Notes: a model not told the origin generated them from the letters alone. Shown: positions 43,509-52,946, counted from the first letter of the stretch. The stretch: DNA of 64,000 bases from Sulfurovum sp. (GCA_027081115.1 JALWLD010000057.1:1-64000); one strand, 5' to 3'. A program made the numbers and translations.

Positions 43509-44785
43509 AATTTTTTTCTCCGTCTATTTTTAAGCGATTCGACAAATGCTTCAATTCTGGTTGTCAGTTGTCCTAAATGACTTGGAGAGTAGTCAGTTTC
43601 AATATAGAGTATAGGTATTCCCTCTTTTTCCATGGCTTCCAAAACAGACCTCTGTTCCATCTCGTAGACCTGGCAGCCTGCAAATGCCTGATAGACTACA
43701 CCATCAGCTTTATATTCTTTGACCAGATCAATAATTCTTCTCTTTCTATCCTCATTTTTTGTAAAGATTGGGCATGTACACCCTTTTAAATATCTATCTG
43801 CAACTGAATCCACCATATCGTACATGAACCACTCATCCACACTTACCATATCGTTGAACATCCTGTTGGATGAACATGTTTCATCTGCAACGATCACAGC
43901 ATCGGACTGCTCTATCAAAAGAGGTATCTTCAGATTTGGAAATATCGGAGGTGAACCTGTATATACAATCCTCGGACTTCTTTTTCCTGCTGCATTGATC
44001 TCATCTTTAACTCTCTGTTCTGTCTCTTCTAAAAGTGCTGTCATTGCTTCTATCCAGCTGTCTATCTTGTCAAAGAAAAAAGCATTGGTAACCAAAAACA
44101 TATCTGTTCCTAAAATAGGGATATGATGATTTTTTCGCAATATATTTAATTTATGATAAAGATGCTGGGCATATCCTACTTTTTTGATAGCCTCTTTGAG
44201 TTTTTTCTTTGTCAGTTTTTTATTTAGATCCGTTGACAACTCTTTTGTGAATTTTCTGACACTCCGTCTCCAATACTCTCTGCTCTCTTCACTCTCTTTT
44301 GTTCTTGGAAATTCCATATCAAAGACAGAATAGCCCATATCTTCAATGATAGCACCTGATTTTGTTTTTTGATCACAGGTTGTCGGAGATATTACCACAT
44401 CTGGTTTATCTGAAAAGTTATTTGATGAGAATTGCCCAACAGTTGCTTTGACCAGGGGACAGGATTTTGCAGGAAGCAGATCACTTCCGATATCATCATC
44501 AGTGAAAAAACCGTTACATAGTCTAACAGGTACGGCATCAAGAGCATAGATTATCTCTGAGGGTACCTGTATGCACATCGTTCCAACCTTTACCTTGTTA
44601 TCATGCAAAGCTTGCTGTTTACAGTGCACATTTTCATAAAGATCGTAAAAATAATCCATTGCTTTTGGAGGCTCTTTGAAATCATGTTTTATCTTATCGA
44701 GTACCAGAGCAGCTTCCATTGCTTTATGGCGGTTTTGTCTCTCTTTTGGAGTTTCTATTTTAGATTTCCTTACATCTTTAGTCAT
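43505..44785 (-). CDS. HgdB/2-hydroxyacyl-CoA dehydratase-family reductase (possible double-cubane protein)
   Basis: A 426-residue single-subunit member of the HgdB family (COG1775). Cys are visible at about 55, 71, 90, 109 (SCPLVKATVGQF), 137 (SPTTCDQKTKSG), 303 (ADETCSSNRMF), 337/339 (GCTCPIFTK) and in AGCQVYEME. True dehydratases need two different subunits; here one protein stands with one activator, which is the arrangement of double-cubane-cluster proteins that reduce small molecules. No CoA-transferase or fermentation genes are near. The neighbours are polyferredoxins and a TonB receptor, so the substrate is probably not an acyl-CoA (inference). Confidence 0.85.
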   Translation of the reverse strand: MTKDVRKSKIETPKERQNRHKAMEAALVLDKIKHDFKEPPKAMDYFYDLYENVHCKQQALHDNKVKVGTMCIQVPSEIIYALDAVPVRLCNGFFTDDDIGSDLLPAKSCPLVKATVGQFSSNNFSDKPDVVISPTTCDQKTKSGAIIEDMGYSVFDMEFPRTKESEESREYWRRSVRKFTKELSTDLNKKLTKKKLKEAIKKVGYAQHLYHKLNILRKNHHIPILGTDMFLVTNAFFFDKIDSWIEAMTALLEETEQRVKDEINAAGKRSPRIVYTGSPPIFPNLKIPLLIEQSDAVIVADETCSSNRMFNDMVSVDEWFMYDMVDSVADRYLKGCTCPIFTKNEDRKRRIIDLVKEYKADGVVYQAFAGCQVYEMEQRSVLEAMEKEGIPILYIETDYSPSHLGQLTTRIEAFVESLKNRRRKKL

Positions 44786-45758
44786 CTTTTTCCTCCAACT
44801 TATCCATCTCCATTCTTTTAGAAAAACCGCCTTTGGTTGATGTAAATACTTTCATATTCAATATATCAACATGTAAAGCATCATCTTCTGGGCAGGCAGC
44901 AACACACTTCATGCAAAGAATACAGTCATCTCTTAAAATATTTGTACTCTCAACATCATCAGCTATATCTTTGATCTGCATATCACAGACATTATAGCAG
45001 TCACCGCATTTTGTACACTTATCACCATCTTTTTTAAGTTTTATCAGTGCTGCATCACTAAAGATATAATGCATTGCACTCATAGGGCAGAAAAAGCAGA
45101 AAAATCTTTTTTTGATAAATGAACCCACAAAAAACAGACCTGTGACTGCCAAACCTAAAGTAGTCAATACCATTGCACTTTTTGTCGAAAAATCCATACT
45201 CCATTGAGATACATCTCCTACAAAAAGAGGTGTGATCATTCTGCCTGGACATATTTGGCAAAAAGCTGTTCTCCACTCGCCCCCAAGAAGCCCCATACCC
45301 ACACCCACAGGAGCCAGTATCACAAGTACGAGCATGAAATATTTTATCTTTTTCAATTTATTGAATTGCGGCTGTGTATAGGTACTGTATCTGATTCCAA
45401 GTTTTTTTCGTAAACCGGTGATCCAATCCTGCATTGTTCCCAAAGGACAGGCATACCCACACCATGCCTTGTTAAATACAATAAACCATAATAAGAAAGT
45501 GAGGAAACCGATAAGAACAGAGATACTTGCTGCACTAAAAAGCACATCCAAAGGACGTGCAAGTTGATGCTGCAGAGGAAGGAAGTAGCACATACCACCC
45601 ACTTCCCTGTCATATCCGCATGAAAAAACCGGGATACTGTTTCCCAGATTAACGGCAAAATAGCCTCCGTATACAAAGAGTATAAAGAAAAAGATCTGTA
45701 GCCAAAATCTAAATTTTCTTATGTTTGCATTGTTGATAAAGTCTTTAATCTTTTTCAT
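44778..45758 (-). CDS. NapH-like membrane polyferredoxin
   Basis: A 326-residue protein with about five membrane helices. Membrane-side cysteine motifs are CGYACPLG, CQICPGR and CFFCPMS; two ferredoxin clusters follow at the C-terminus, CTKCGDCYNVCD and CILCMKCVAACPE. NapH/NosR relatives pass quinol electrons to periplasmic or cytoplasmic acceptors. The C-terminal clusters probably face the cytoplasm and could feed the HgdB/activator pair. It overlaps the 918-residue gene by 14 bases and the HgdB gene by 8. No napA or nosZ lies nearby. Confidence 0.9.
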   Translation of the reverse strand: MKKIKDFINNANIRKFRFWLQIFFFILFVYGGYFAVNLGNSIPVFSCGYDREVGGMCYFLPLQHQLARPLDVLFSAASISVLIGFLTFLLWFIVFNKAWCGYACPLGTMQDWITGLRKKLGIRYSTYTQPQFNKLKKIKYFMLVLVILAPVGVGMGLLGGEWRTAFCQICPGRMITPLFVGDVSQWSMDFSTKSAMVLTTLGLAVTGLFFVGSFIKKRFFCFFCPMSAMHYIFSDAALIKLKKDGDKCTKCGDCYNVCDMQIKDIADDVESTNILRDDCILCMKCVAACPEDDALHVDILNMKVFTSTKGGFSKRMEMDKLEEKDD

Positions 45759-48501
45759 TGAAATTCACCTCTTGAAACGGCTTTTCCCGTCTTCTTCTAT
45801 ACCAGTAAATAACAAATCCAGATAAAAGCATAGCGGCAACTGCTGCCAAAAGTCCATAAGCATATGATACATACCCACTCTTTCCTGGATAATAAAGCGA
45901 TGCATATGTTGTTGTATAGTTTACATTTCCATATGCTTTATCATTGTATTTTCCATTACTCTTTTGTATATAAGATGCTGTGAGCAAAAATTTGTTTTTA
46001 TGTCTTCTGTCAAACTTCTCCCACTGAGGAAAATAGTCTTTTATAAGGGTAAAAACTGCTATGCCGTCTTTATCTGTTTTAACTGTTTTAGACCATCCTG
46101 TTTGTGTAGAGAGTGTTACATCTGCCCCTATTAGAGGTTTAGAGTTTAGAACTACTTTTATTCTGATCTTCTCACCGGAGTAAAGACGGTGGTAAAAAGT
46201 CTCTCCTTCTTCTCTTAGTCTTAAGATATCAAAAGGGATCTCCTTTATCGTGTGAGCCGACATTTTTTCATCATCATACACTGCATCATTGCTATGGTTG
46301 AATCTTAAATATTCATATTTTGCTGTGTTAATATATAAAGTACCATCACTGACTGTTTTGTCGGTATAAAAAAGATTGTAGTACCCATTGTCCGGCATTT
46401 TAAAACTTACCGATTTACACCCTCTGCCTCTTGACTCTTTAGCTTTTGTTGTTTTTAGATTTGCATCCAACACATAAAGTTCGGCATCTATACCGCCTAT
46501 ACAGCTTAACGTATTTGTTCTGTCTATAAAAACAGGCCATACTTTTTTTGTAGGAACTTGCCCTCTTGAACCGCCATGCATATGTCCACCAGGTTTATCT
46601 CTTTTCTTGGCTGCGGGGTTTTTATCGGTAAAATAGACAATATCAGTGGCAGATACCTTTTTGATCATTCTGTTAGAGGATGTATCAAAATCTTTCAGTG
46701 CAATTTTGAATGCCGTGTCAAAGTCTACTACCTTCCCACCGTATCGTTTGGAAAACTTGACAGCATCCTCTTTATTGGCAAATGCATATTTACTTACTTT
46801 GCTCATAGTGGCTTTTTTCTTGCTTCCTGCAACATAAAATGCTCTTTTTGCATCTATGAACTTTAAACTTTTGACATCAACTACTTTAAAGTCTTTAATA
46901 GGCATTTTTTTAAGGCTCTTCTCTTCAGCCAGACAATGCATAGAACAATATTGTCTAATGCTCTCATACAGATGTGCTGCGTGATTTGTTTTGTAGAACA
47001 TAGGGAGTTTCATACCGCAGGCGGCACAGGATGCTTTATTTTCTCCTGTTTGCAAGAGTATGGCTTTGTCTTTTGGAACACTCTGGAACATTGCTCCTCC
47101 AGCATGACTCCCATGCCCTCCTGAAGCTCTCCCGTATGTATTTAAAATATATCCTCTGTACATATTTACACTTAAGAAGAAGATGATTAAAGATGCGGCA
47201 AAAGGATATGCAATGATTTTTCTTGTTTTGTCAGCATCCAAAAGTTTCATTCTTTTATAAAGGATAATCAGTGCCCAGGCAATGGCAACCCATTTCAACA
47301 AGGCAAATAGATGAAGCCAACTATCTCCTCTATTTGCCAGTGATGCGACATCTCCAGAAAAACCAAAACCGTAAGCAAATCCTTCTACAATACGCTCATA
47401 TCCTCTTGTAAAAAAGGTTTCAAGAGAGTGGGCAATGGACCCCAATATAAATAGTGGAGCATACGAGTACCCCAAGTTATAAAAAGTACTGCTAAAATCT
47501 TTTTTAAGTATCTTGGAAGCAATAAACATGCCGATGACTGCTGCTGAAATTGTAAAGAGCATCGCATAAAGAAATGCAAACAGTCCTACAGGGTCTACCG
47601 GACCAAAATTTATAAAACTTTTGAAGAATTCAGCTGTTTTTGACCATATCATATCACCTGCAGCATTACTTCTTCCAATACCGTGATGAAATGCCATAGT
47701 AATAGGAATGGAAGCCAAAATAAGTACAAATGCCCAGACTTCAGCTTTAACTATTCTAAATTTTGAAAAGAGTGAAAAAGAAGGCTTCTTGTATTTAAAA
47801 CTGACAGCTTCACACGCAGCACTACAATCCATACATAAAGTACAATCCATCATAGAGTTTCTATTGTCAAAAGTAAATGGTTTTAAGTTGTAAGGACAAG
47901 CTGTTGCACATTCAAATGTTCTACACTCATTACATGCACTTTTATACGTTCCAAGCCAGGTAAAAGAGAGTTTGCCATAAGCTCTGGTAAGGGTGCCTAT
48001 AGGACAGATAAATTTGCAGTAACTCATATCTTTATATAAAAAATAGATCACAAAAGAGAGTAAGGTCATCACTGTAAATAAAATGGCCGTACCCAGAGGT
48101 GTTCTATATACACCTGGGAACATATAGTAAATCCCCCACCAGCCTATCACAAGCAACATGAGACCTATATACCTGTTTTGCATCCATTTTGGCATTGTTT
48201 TTTTCAATCCGAATTTTGTAATATATTTACCCATAAATCCGTGAGGGCATATTCCACAAAAAATTCGTCCAAATGTCGGAAGAGTAACTACCATAAACAG
48301 AGACCAGAAAATGCCCCAAAACAAAGCAGTAGTAAATGTGTTCTCTTTCCCCGTATGGGCAAAACCAAAATAGAGTGCATATACAAACAAAGCCAAGACT
48401 ACTATTTTAAGTGTCACTAAAAATTTATGATTTTTAAATAAAAAGCCCAATATCGGTTTTGCATAGATATCATTTTTGTCACGCTTTATAAAATCTACCA
48501 C
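45745..48501 (-). CDS. Fusion: polyferredoxin + NosL-like metal site + DUF4198-like domain
   Basis: A 918-residue membrane protein. Residues 1-260 are NapH/NosR-like: helices with CGICPHGF (82-89), CKFICPIG (162-169) and ferredoxin Cys (190-230). Residues 260-450 carry more helices. At 463-470 there is a His/Gly segment, and about 485-620 is NosL-like with CAACGM (492-497) and CSMHC (519-523), as in copper chaperones. HMHGGS follows at 640-645. About 750-870 resembles the DUF4198/carboxypeptidase-regulatory-like fold seen with metal transporters (ADVTLSTQTGWSKTVKTDKD), then a final helix (883-900). I have not seen this fusion described. It links electron transfer with metal handling outside the membrane. 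Confidence 0.85.
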   Translation of the reverse strand: MVDFIKRDKNDIYAKPILGFLFKNHKFLVTLKIVVLALFVYALYFGFAHTGKENTFTTALFWGIFWSLFMVVTLPTFGRIFCGICPHGFMGKYITKFGLKKTMPKWMQNRYIGLMLLVIGWWGIYYMFPGVYRTPLGTAILFTVMTLLSFVIYFLYKDMSYCKFICPIGTLTRAYGKLSFTWLGTYKSACNECRTFECATACPYNLKPFTFDNRNSMMDCTLCMDCSAACEAVSFKYKKPSFSLFSKFRIVKAEVWAFVLILASIPITMAFHHGIGRSNAAGDMIWSKTAEFFKSFINFGPVDPVGLFAFLYAMLFTISAAVIGMFIASKILKKDFSSTFYNLGYSYAPLFILGSIAHSLETFFTRGYERIVEGFAYGFGFSGDVASLANRGDSWLHLFALLKWVAIAWALIILYKRMKLLDADKTRKIIAYPFAASLIIFFLSVNMYRGYILNTYGRASGGHGSHAGGAMFQSVPKDKAILLQTGENKASCAACGMKLPMFYKTNHAAHLYESIRQYCSMHCLAEEKSLKKMPIKDFKVVDVKSLKFIDAKRAFYVAGSKKKATMSKVSKYAFANKEDAVKFSKRYGGKVVDFDTAFKIALKDFDTSSNRMIKKVSATDIVYFTDKNPAAKKRDKPGGHMHGGSRGQVPTKKVWPVFIDRTNTLSCIGGIDAELYVLDANLKTTKAKESRGRGCKSVSFKMPDNGYYNLFYTDKTVSDGTLYINTAKYEYLRFNHSNDAVYDDEKMSAHTIKEIPFDILRLREEGETFYHRLYSGEKIRIKVVLNSKPLIGADVTLSTQTGWSKTVKTDKDGIAVFTLIKDYFPQWEKFDRRHKNKFLLTASYIQKSNGKYNDKAYGNVNYTTTYASLYYPGKSGYVSYAYGLLAAVAAMLLSGFVIYWYRRRREKPFQEVNFNEKD

Positions 48502-48523
48502 TTCTGTATCCTTTATTTGTAAA

Positions 48524-49183
48524 TTAAAGTATTAAAACACCGTTTAATACCAATACTCCTACTATTATCAACAGTAGTGCTGCAAAGCGTTCTATCCATA
48601 TTTTGTAAGAGGAAAACTGAACCATTAACCCTTTGATCATTTTTGAGACGATAAAGCCATAAAAGAGGATCGAAAAGATAACAGCTCCTGCTCCAAAGAA
48701 CAATCCCAAGGCCGCTGCATTGTAAATTGTACTGCTGTTTACCGCAACTGCCAAAAGAGCCATTATAGGAGCACACGGATTGACTGACATAGTTGCGCCA
48801 ATAGTAAAAAAACTCAGTTTGTTTAACTTTTGTTTCTTTACTAAAGGTGTTGTATGTCCACATGAATTAGCTGTCTTAAAACTTTTATAAAATAGAAAAA
48901 GCCCAATAGAGATAGTACTGACCCCAAGAATGATGCTAAACAGACTATTGTCATCCAATACCTGTTTTACCCAAAAAGAACTGAGATAGGCAATGATCGC
49001 TAAAAGTGTATAGCTGAATATCCTACCCAAACTAAAGGGCAATATAATCCCCAATGCCTGTTTTGTATCGTTTGAATTGCTGATAAGCAAAGGACTTAAA
49101 AACGGCATACATGAAAACATACATGCTGTTGCTCCGTAAGAGAGTCCTATGATAAAAATAGAAAAAAGAGTTGTTGATTCCAA
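48524..49183 (-). CDS. CcdA/DsbD-like (TauE/SafE-annotated) membrane protein
   Basis: A 219-residue protein with six membrane helices. The two conserved Cys positions of CcdA/DsbD-type electron carriers are visible: TACMFSCMPFLSP in helix 1 and VNPCAPIMALL in helix 4. A hydrophilic loop between holds SCGHTTP. Relatives move reducing equivalents or metals across the membrane and are often annotated as sulfite exporters or UreH-like. It lies ten bases after the TonB receptor and 22 before the polyferredoxin fusion. Confidence 0.85.
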   Translation of the reverse strand: MESTTLFSIFIIGLSYGATACMFSCMPFLSPLLISNSNDTKQALGIILPFSLGRIFSYTLLAIIAYLSSFWVKQVLDDNSLFSIILGVSTISIGLFLFYKSFKTANSCGHTTPLVKKQKLNKLSFFTIGATMSVNPCAPIMALLAVAVNSSTIYNAAALGLFFGAGAVIFSILFYGFIVSKMIKGLMVQFSSYKIWIERFAALLLIIVGVLVLNGVLIL

Positions 49184-49193
49184 CTAAATTTTC

Positions 49194-51380
49194 CTAAAAC
49201 TTTACAGTTAGTCCAACCGTATAAACACGTCCTGGATTTACGGTAAGCCCCATATCGCGTACATCATAGTAACCGTCATCATTTCTGTCACCTGTCACTC
49301 TTGGCATCATGTAGTATTGTTCATCAAACAGATTATCAACTACAGCAAAAAATTCTACATCCAAATTTGACACTTTTAGATCGTACTTGGTTCTTAAGTG
49401 AACTACTGAATAGCCATCAACTTTAATTTTATTCATTTCATCTGCATATTGACTTGATCTATAGTTTACTCCGGCTGTAACCAGCCAGTTTGGCGTAGCC
49501 CAATAATTTCCTTCAAGATAAATTGTATGTTTTGATGTTCTTGGTACTGTATTACCGGACAGGTCATAAGTACCTTCTACATAATCTCTATCTGTAACAG
49601 TGTCATGCAAAATCAACTTATATTCATCATATCTTGTATATTGTGAATCTAAATATGCATAATTAACTATAAAATAGTACTCTTTACTTCTATCCGTACT
49701 CATACTCAGTTCCAGTCCTCTATTTTGAACATCCGCGAAGTTACCATACATAATAGGGTTTGCTCTGCTGTCTGGGTCGGCAACATAGTTTCCGCCATTT
49801 CTTAGAATAACATCTTTTCTATCAAGCTGAAAAATAGATACATCATAAGTTATGAAATTATATTTTCCTCTATATCCCAGTTCATAGTTATATGTTTTTT
49901 CTGTTTTTATATCCGGATTATTTTCATATGTATATCTCCCCGATAAAATGTCTCCTGCATAAAGCTGAGAAATTGTCGGTACCCTGAATCCTGTTGAGAT
50001 ACTACCGTAAATAATCTGATCTTCTACACGTTCGTAGGTGGCACCAACTCTATATGAACCTTCATTAAAATCTTTATTCCAAGTATCTGCAGTTAAATTA
50101 TTGGTATAGTCATATTCTATATTGTCAAATCTTGCATTTATGGTAGTAACAAGTTTATCATTTATCTTATATTTAAGTTCACCGTAGAGCGCATTGATAT
50201 TTTCTTTATTGTTAGTATCGCTAGAGACTTCTCCAATAGGATGTAAAACTCTATCACGACCTGTATAATCAACCCTGTATTTACTATTTTTATCTTCTTC
50301 GTTTCTAGCAATATCAAGTCCGACCATATAAGCCAGTTTATCACCATCCATTCTATATTCAGACTTGAAACCATTTTGGAGTGTATTGGCATAAGAATCA
50401 TAGATATGATCATCTCTAAGCCCATCACGATTACTGTCATATGCACCACTTTTATTGGTTGTAGTATCTTCATATCTATAGAGTTGTGCCATTAGGTTTG
50501 AATTATTGTCAAAATCTTTTGAGTAGGTTATAAAATATTTGGACAGATCAATATTATAATCAGTTGCATAACCTACCTCACCTATACTTGTTGGATTGGT
50601 TTCAACTTGATTGGTATATACTCCTGTATCTGGATTATAAGTCGTATGCGTGATTGAACCTGTATCATTTTCATATCTACTCGATATATCTGCTCCAAAT
50701 GTGATGTCACTGCTTTCATCAATATAGTATTGTATTTTGCCATTAAATGATTTTGCCCAATAATCTGAATCTTCCCAGTATCCGTCACTTCCTTTATAGC
50801 TTCCTTGAAGTTGAAAAGCAAGATCTTCTGTACTTCCCATATAGCTTGCTACATATTTTTCATATCCATTGCTTCCACTTTCTGCAGTGACAAATCCTTC
50901 ATTCTTACCTTTTGGTCTTTTTGTAGTGATGACCACAGCACCTGCCAAAGCATCATTTCCATACAAATAAGAAGCACCACCCTTAATGACTTTGATAGAT
51001 TCAATATTATCCATATCTATATTTACACTACCGGCTCTCTCTTGTACTGGAACACCATCAATCACTATAGCAACACCGGGTTTTTCTCCCATATATACTT
51101 CACTTGCAATACCTCTGATATGTATTTTATTGGAATCTCCCTCATTTTTTCTTACTGTTACACCTGGGATATTATTCAATACATCTGCTAGATTTTCCGC
51201 ATGATACTCTTCTACCTCAGGACCATTTAATGTTGCAGTACTTGAAACTTCCAATTTTTTCGTATCAAATTTATCATCAATTATTGATGACTCAACCGTA
51301 ATCAACCCTAAATCTTCACTTGCATTCAATGTAGCAACAATTGCCAAAACTGCCGCTAACGAATATTTAATTTGTCTCAT
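49194..51380 (-). CDS. TonB-dependent outer-membrane receptor
   Basis: A 728-residue receptor, first large gene of the operon. The signal peptide is MRQIKYSLAAVLAIVATLNA. The plug contains ENLADVLNNIPGVTVRKNEG, HIRGI and VIKGGASYLYGNDALAGAVV. The barrel ends with the aromatic terminus VYTVGLTVKF. A conserved TonB-box-like LGLITVESS begins the mature protein. It takes up a chelated metal, cobalamin-like or other bulky ligand; the adjacent metal-binding fusion favours a metal or metallophore. No tonB/exbBD genes are in the window. Confidence 0.95.
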   Translation of the reverse strand: MRQIKYSLAAVLAIVATLNASEDLGLITVESSIIDDKFDTKKLEVSSTATLNGPEVEEYHAENLADVLNNIPGVTVRKNEGDSNKIHIRGIASEVYMGEKPGVAIVIDGVPVQERAGSVNIDMDNIESIKVIKGGASYLYGNDALAGAVVITTKRPKGKNEGFVTAESGSNGYEKYVASYMGSTEDLAFQLQGSYKGSDGYWEDSDYWAKSFNGKIQYYIDESSDITFGADISSRYENDTGSITHTTYNPDTGVYTNQVETNPTSIGEVGYATDYNIDLSKYFITYSKDFDNNSNLMAQLYRYEDTTTNKSGAYDSNRDGLRDDHIYDSYANTLQNGFKSEYRMDGDKLAYMVGLDIARNEEDKNSKYRVDYTGRDRVLHPIGEVSSDTNNKENINALYGELKYKINDKLVTTINARFDNIEYDYTNNLTADTWNKDFNEGSYRVGATYERVEDQIIYGSISTGFRVPTISQLYAGDILSGRYTYENNPDIKTEKTYNYELGYRGKYNFITYDVSIFQLDRKDVILRNGGNYVADPDSRANPIMYGNFADVQNRGLELSMSTDRSKEYYFIVNYAYLDSQYTRYDEYKLILHDTVTDRDYVEGTYDLSGNTVPRTSKHTIYLEGNYWATPNWLVTAGVNYRSSQYADEMNKIKVDGYSVVHLRTKYDLKVSNLDVEFFAVVDNLFDEQYYMMPRVTGDRNDDGYYDVRDMGLTVNPGRVYTVGLTVKF

Positions 51381-51489
51381 ATATTATTTCCTCCTCAGAA
51401 AATTTATTTATTTTGACAAGTTATTGTTAATTAACTGTTAATTATGAAAAATATTAGTTTAATTGAGTATTTTTTCTGAAATTTTATAA

Positions 51490-51600
51490 CTAGTGGGATA
51501 CAGTAACAGTATTTAAGAGATGCTCTTTTATGGTGATTTCACAACTTATAGGTACACCTGATCTGTCTAAAACTTTTTTAAATGTTAGCTGGTATACCAT
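51490..51600 (-). CDS. 36-residue ORF upstream of the TonB receptor operon
   Basis: The ATG at 51600 has an unusually strong ribosome-binding site, GGGAGGCTAA. It encodes MVYQLTFKKVLDRSGV through IKEHLLNTVTVSH, 36 residues with one Cys and one C-terminal His, and ends 109 bases before the receptor start. It may be a small metal-binding protein or a leader peptide. The rest of the 365-bp spacer is AT-rich and holds a GTTAATTAAC palindrome followed by a second TGTTAATTA, possibly a regulator site. Confidence 0.45.
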   Translation of the reverse strand: MVYQLTFKKVLDRSGVPISCEITIKEHLLNTVTVSH

Positions 51601-51745
51601 TTAGCCTCCCATGTATATTTCTTAATTTCTATGCAATTGTAAACTTTCCCTAAAAACCCATATCTAAATTCATATTACGTTCATGTAGTGTAAGTAGGAT
51701 ACTCTTAAAATAATATAGATTTTATCTGTACAGATCAGGAATGAG

Positions 51746-52339
51746 ATGATAATAAAACGAAATATTTGGATACTTTTTATTCTGATGAGTGCTTTAGTCT
51801 TGAATGGCTGTGGTGCTATTGCTGCAGCTGTTGTAAACCCAAATACAGATGAGATGCTTGATTATAATGTAACAGCAACTAATCAGTCTGTGCTCCAAAT
51901 TTATGCAGCTAAAAGATACAGCGTGAATATCGGAAAATTTACAGATGTATCAGAGCATAATAAAACAGTAAAGTGTAGATTGATGACTTCTGTGACTCCT
52001 CCTAAGGATGAGACTTATGCAAAATATATTGAGCATGCATTTCAAAAAGAATTTACAAAAGCCAGACTTTATAATCCTCGTTCCCCTATAATCATTAATA
52101 CTACGATTCATAAGATAGATGGTGGGTCTGTATATGGTAATGCTTATTGGGCATTTGATATCACTTTAACATCGTCAAATGGAGTGAGTTATCGGTTTAA
52201 ATCAAGGTATGAATATGAATCTAGTATGTCTGCCGCCTATGCCTGTAGCGATATGTATAAAACATTTCCTCTGGCACTTCAAAAGTTGATACATGATGGG
52301 ATAACAGATCCAAAGTTTGAACGACTGTTACAAAAGTAA
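51746..52339 (+). CDS. Lipoprotein of unknown function
   Basis: A 197-residue lipoprotein with the lipobox LNGC near residue 22 (signal IWILFILMSALVLNGC). The mature part is a small beta-rich domain (SVNIGKFTDVSEHNKTVKCR, INTTIHKIDGGSVYGNAYWA) of a kind seen in envelope-associated lipoproteins. It faces the PAP2 gene convergently with 31 bases between stops. Family not recognised. Confidence 0.7.
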   Translation: MIIKRNIWILFILMSALVLNGCGAIAAAVVNPNTDEMLDYNVTATNQSVLQIYAAKRYSVNIGKFTDVSEHNKTVKCRLMTSVTPPKDETYAKYIEHAFQKEFTKARLYNPRSPIIINTTIHKIDGGSVYGNAYWAFDITLTSSNGVSYRFKSRYEYESSMSAAYACSDMYKTFPLALQKLIHDGITDPKFERLLQK

Positions 52340-52370
52340 ATTAAAAGTGTAGAAAAAGATAAGATATGTT

Positions 52371-52928
52371 TTATTTTTTAAATACTTTTGTAACACTTGT
52401 ATGAAGTGCGGAGAATAGATCTCGGTATTTATATATAATAAGAGATGCTACGATGGAGACGAATATAGAGCCTATTATGTCAAAAGGGTAATGCACACCA
52501 CAATATACTCTGGAGAAACCACTTATAAGTCCTGTCAGTGAGAGAATGACTCCTATAGTTCTTGTCTCTTTAAAATACAAGAGAATGAATGCGACAGAGA
52601 GCATGAACGTGGTATGGTTTGAGGGGAATGAAGTTTTGGCTGAATGGGCAAGTATGTTTGTACCAAGCTCATCCATAAAAGGTCTGGGGTGGTAATAGAT
52701 CTTTTGTATACTGTAGTTGATCACTCTTGCTAAAATGAAGGTATAGAGTGAGAGTAGTGCGATGAATTTTATGGGTCTTTTGCCAAAGAGAAGTAGTGCT
52801 GCAAAAGTAAGAATAGTAAGGTATTGTAGATATTCAGCAGCTTGTATGGCTAGAAGATCAAGAGTACTGCTTTTTGTTGCAAATTGGTTGATCTGAAAAA
52901 AGAGATAATGATTTATTTCTTCTAACAC
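52371..52928 (-). CDS. PAP2-family membrane phosphatase
   Basis: A 185-residue integral membrane phosphatase. It shows the three PAP2 motifs: KIYYHPRPF (motif 1), SFPSNHTT (motif 2) and SRVYCGVHYPFDIIG (motif 3), with catalytic His in the second and third. Family members dephosphorylate undecaprenyl pyrophosphate, lipid A or phosphatidate. As the last gene of a sugar-activation and lipid-transfer operon it probably recycles a polyprenyl carrier or trims lipid A phosphates. Confidence 0.9.
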   Translation of the reverse strand: MLEEINHYLFFQINQFATKSSTLDLLAIQAAEYLQYLTILTFAALLLFGKRPIKFIALLSLYTFILARVINYSIQKIYYHPRPFMDELGTNILAHSAKTSFPSNHTTFMLSVAFILLYFKETRTIGVILSLTGLISGFSRVYCGVHYPFDIIGSIFVSIVASLIIYKYRDLFSALHTSVTKVFKK

Positions 52929-52946
52929 TTGGTTCTCCTTTACTGT

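Noticed and set aside
42699-44785. Amino-acid fermentation locus (hydroxyglutaryl-CoA dehydratase)
   Set aside because: Only one dehydratase-type subunit and no CoA transferase, dehydrogenase or decarboxylase genes are present.
44778-48501. Nitrous oxide or nitrate reductase accessory locus (nos/nap)
   Set aside because: NosR/NosL/NapH-like domains are present, but no nosZ, nosDFY, napA or napB gene lies nearby, and the genes sit with a TonB receptor and HgdB pair.
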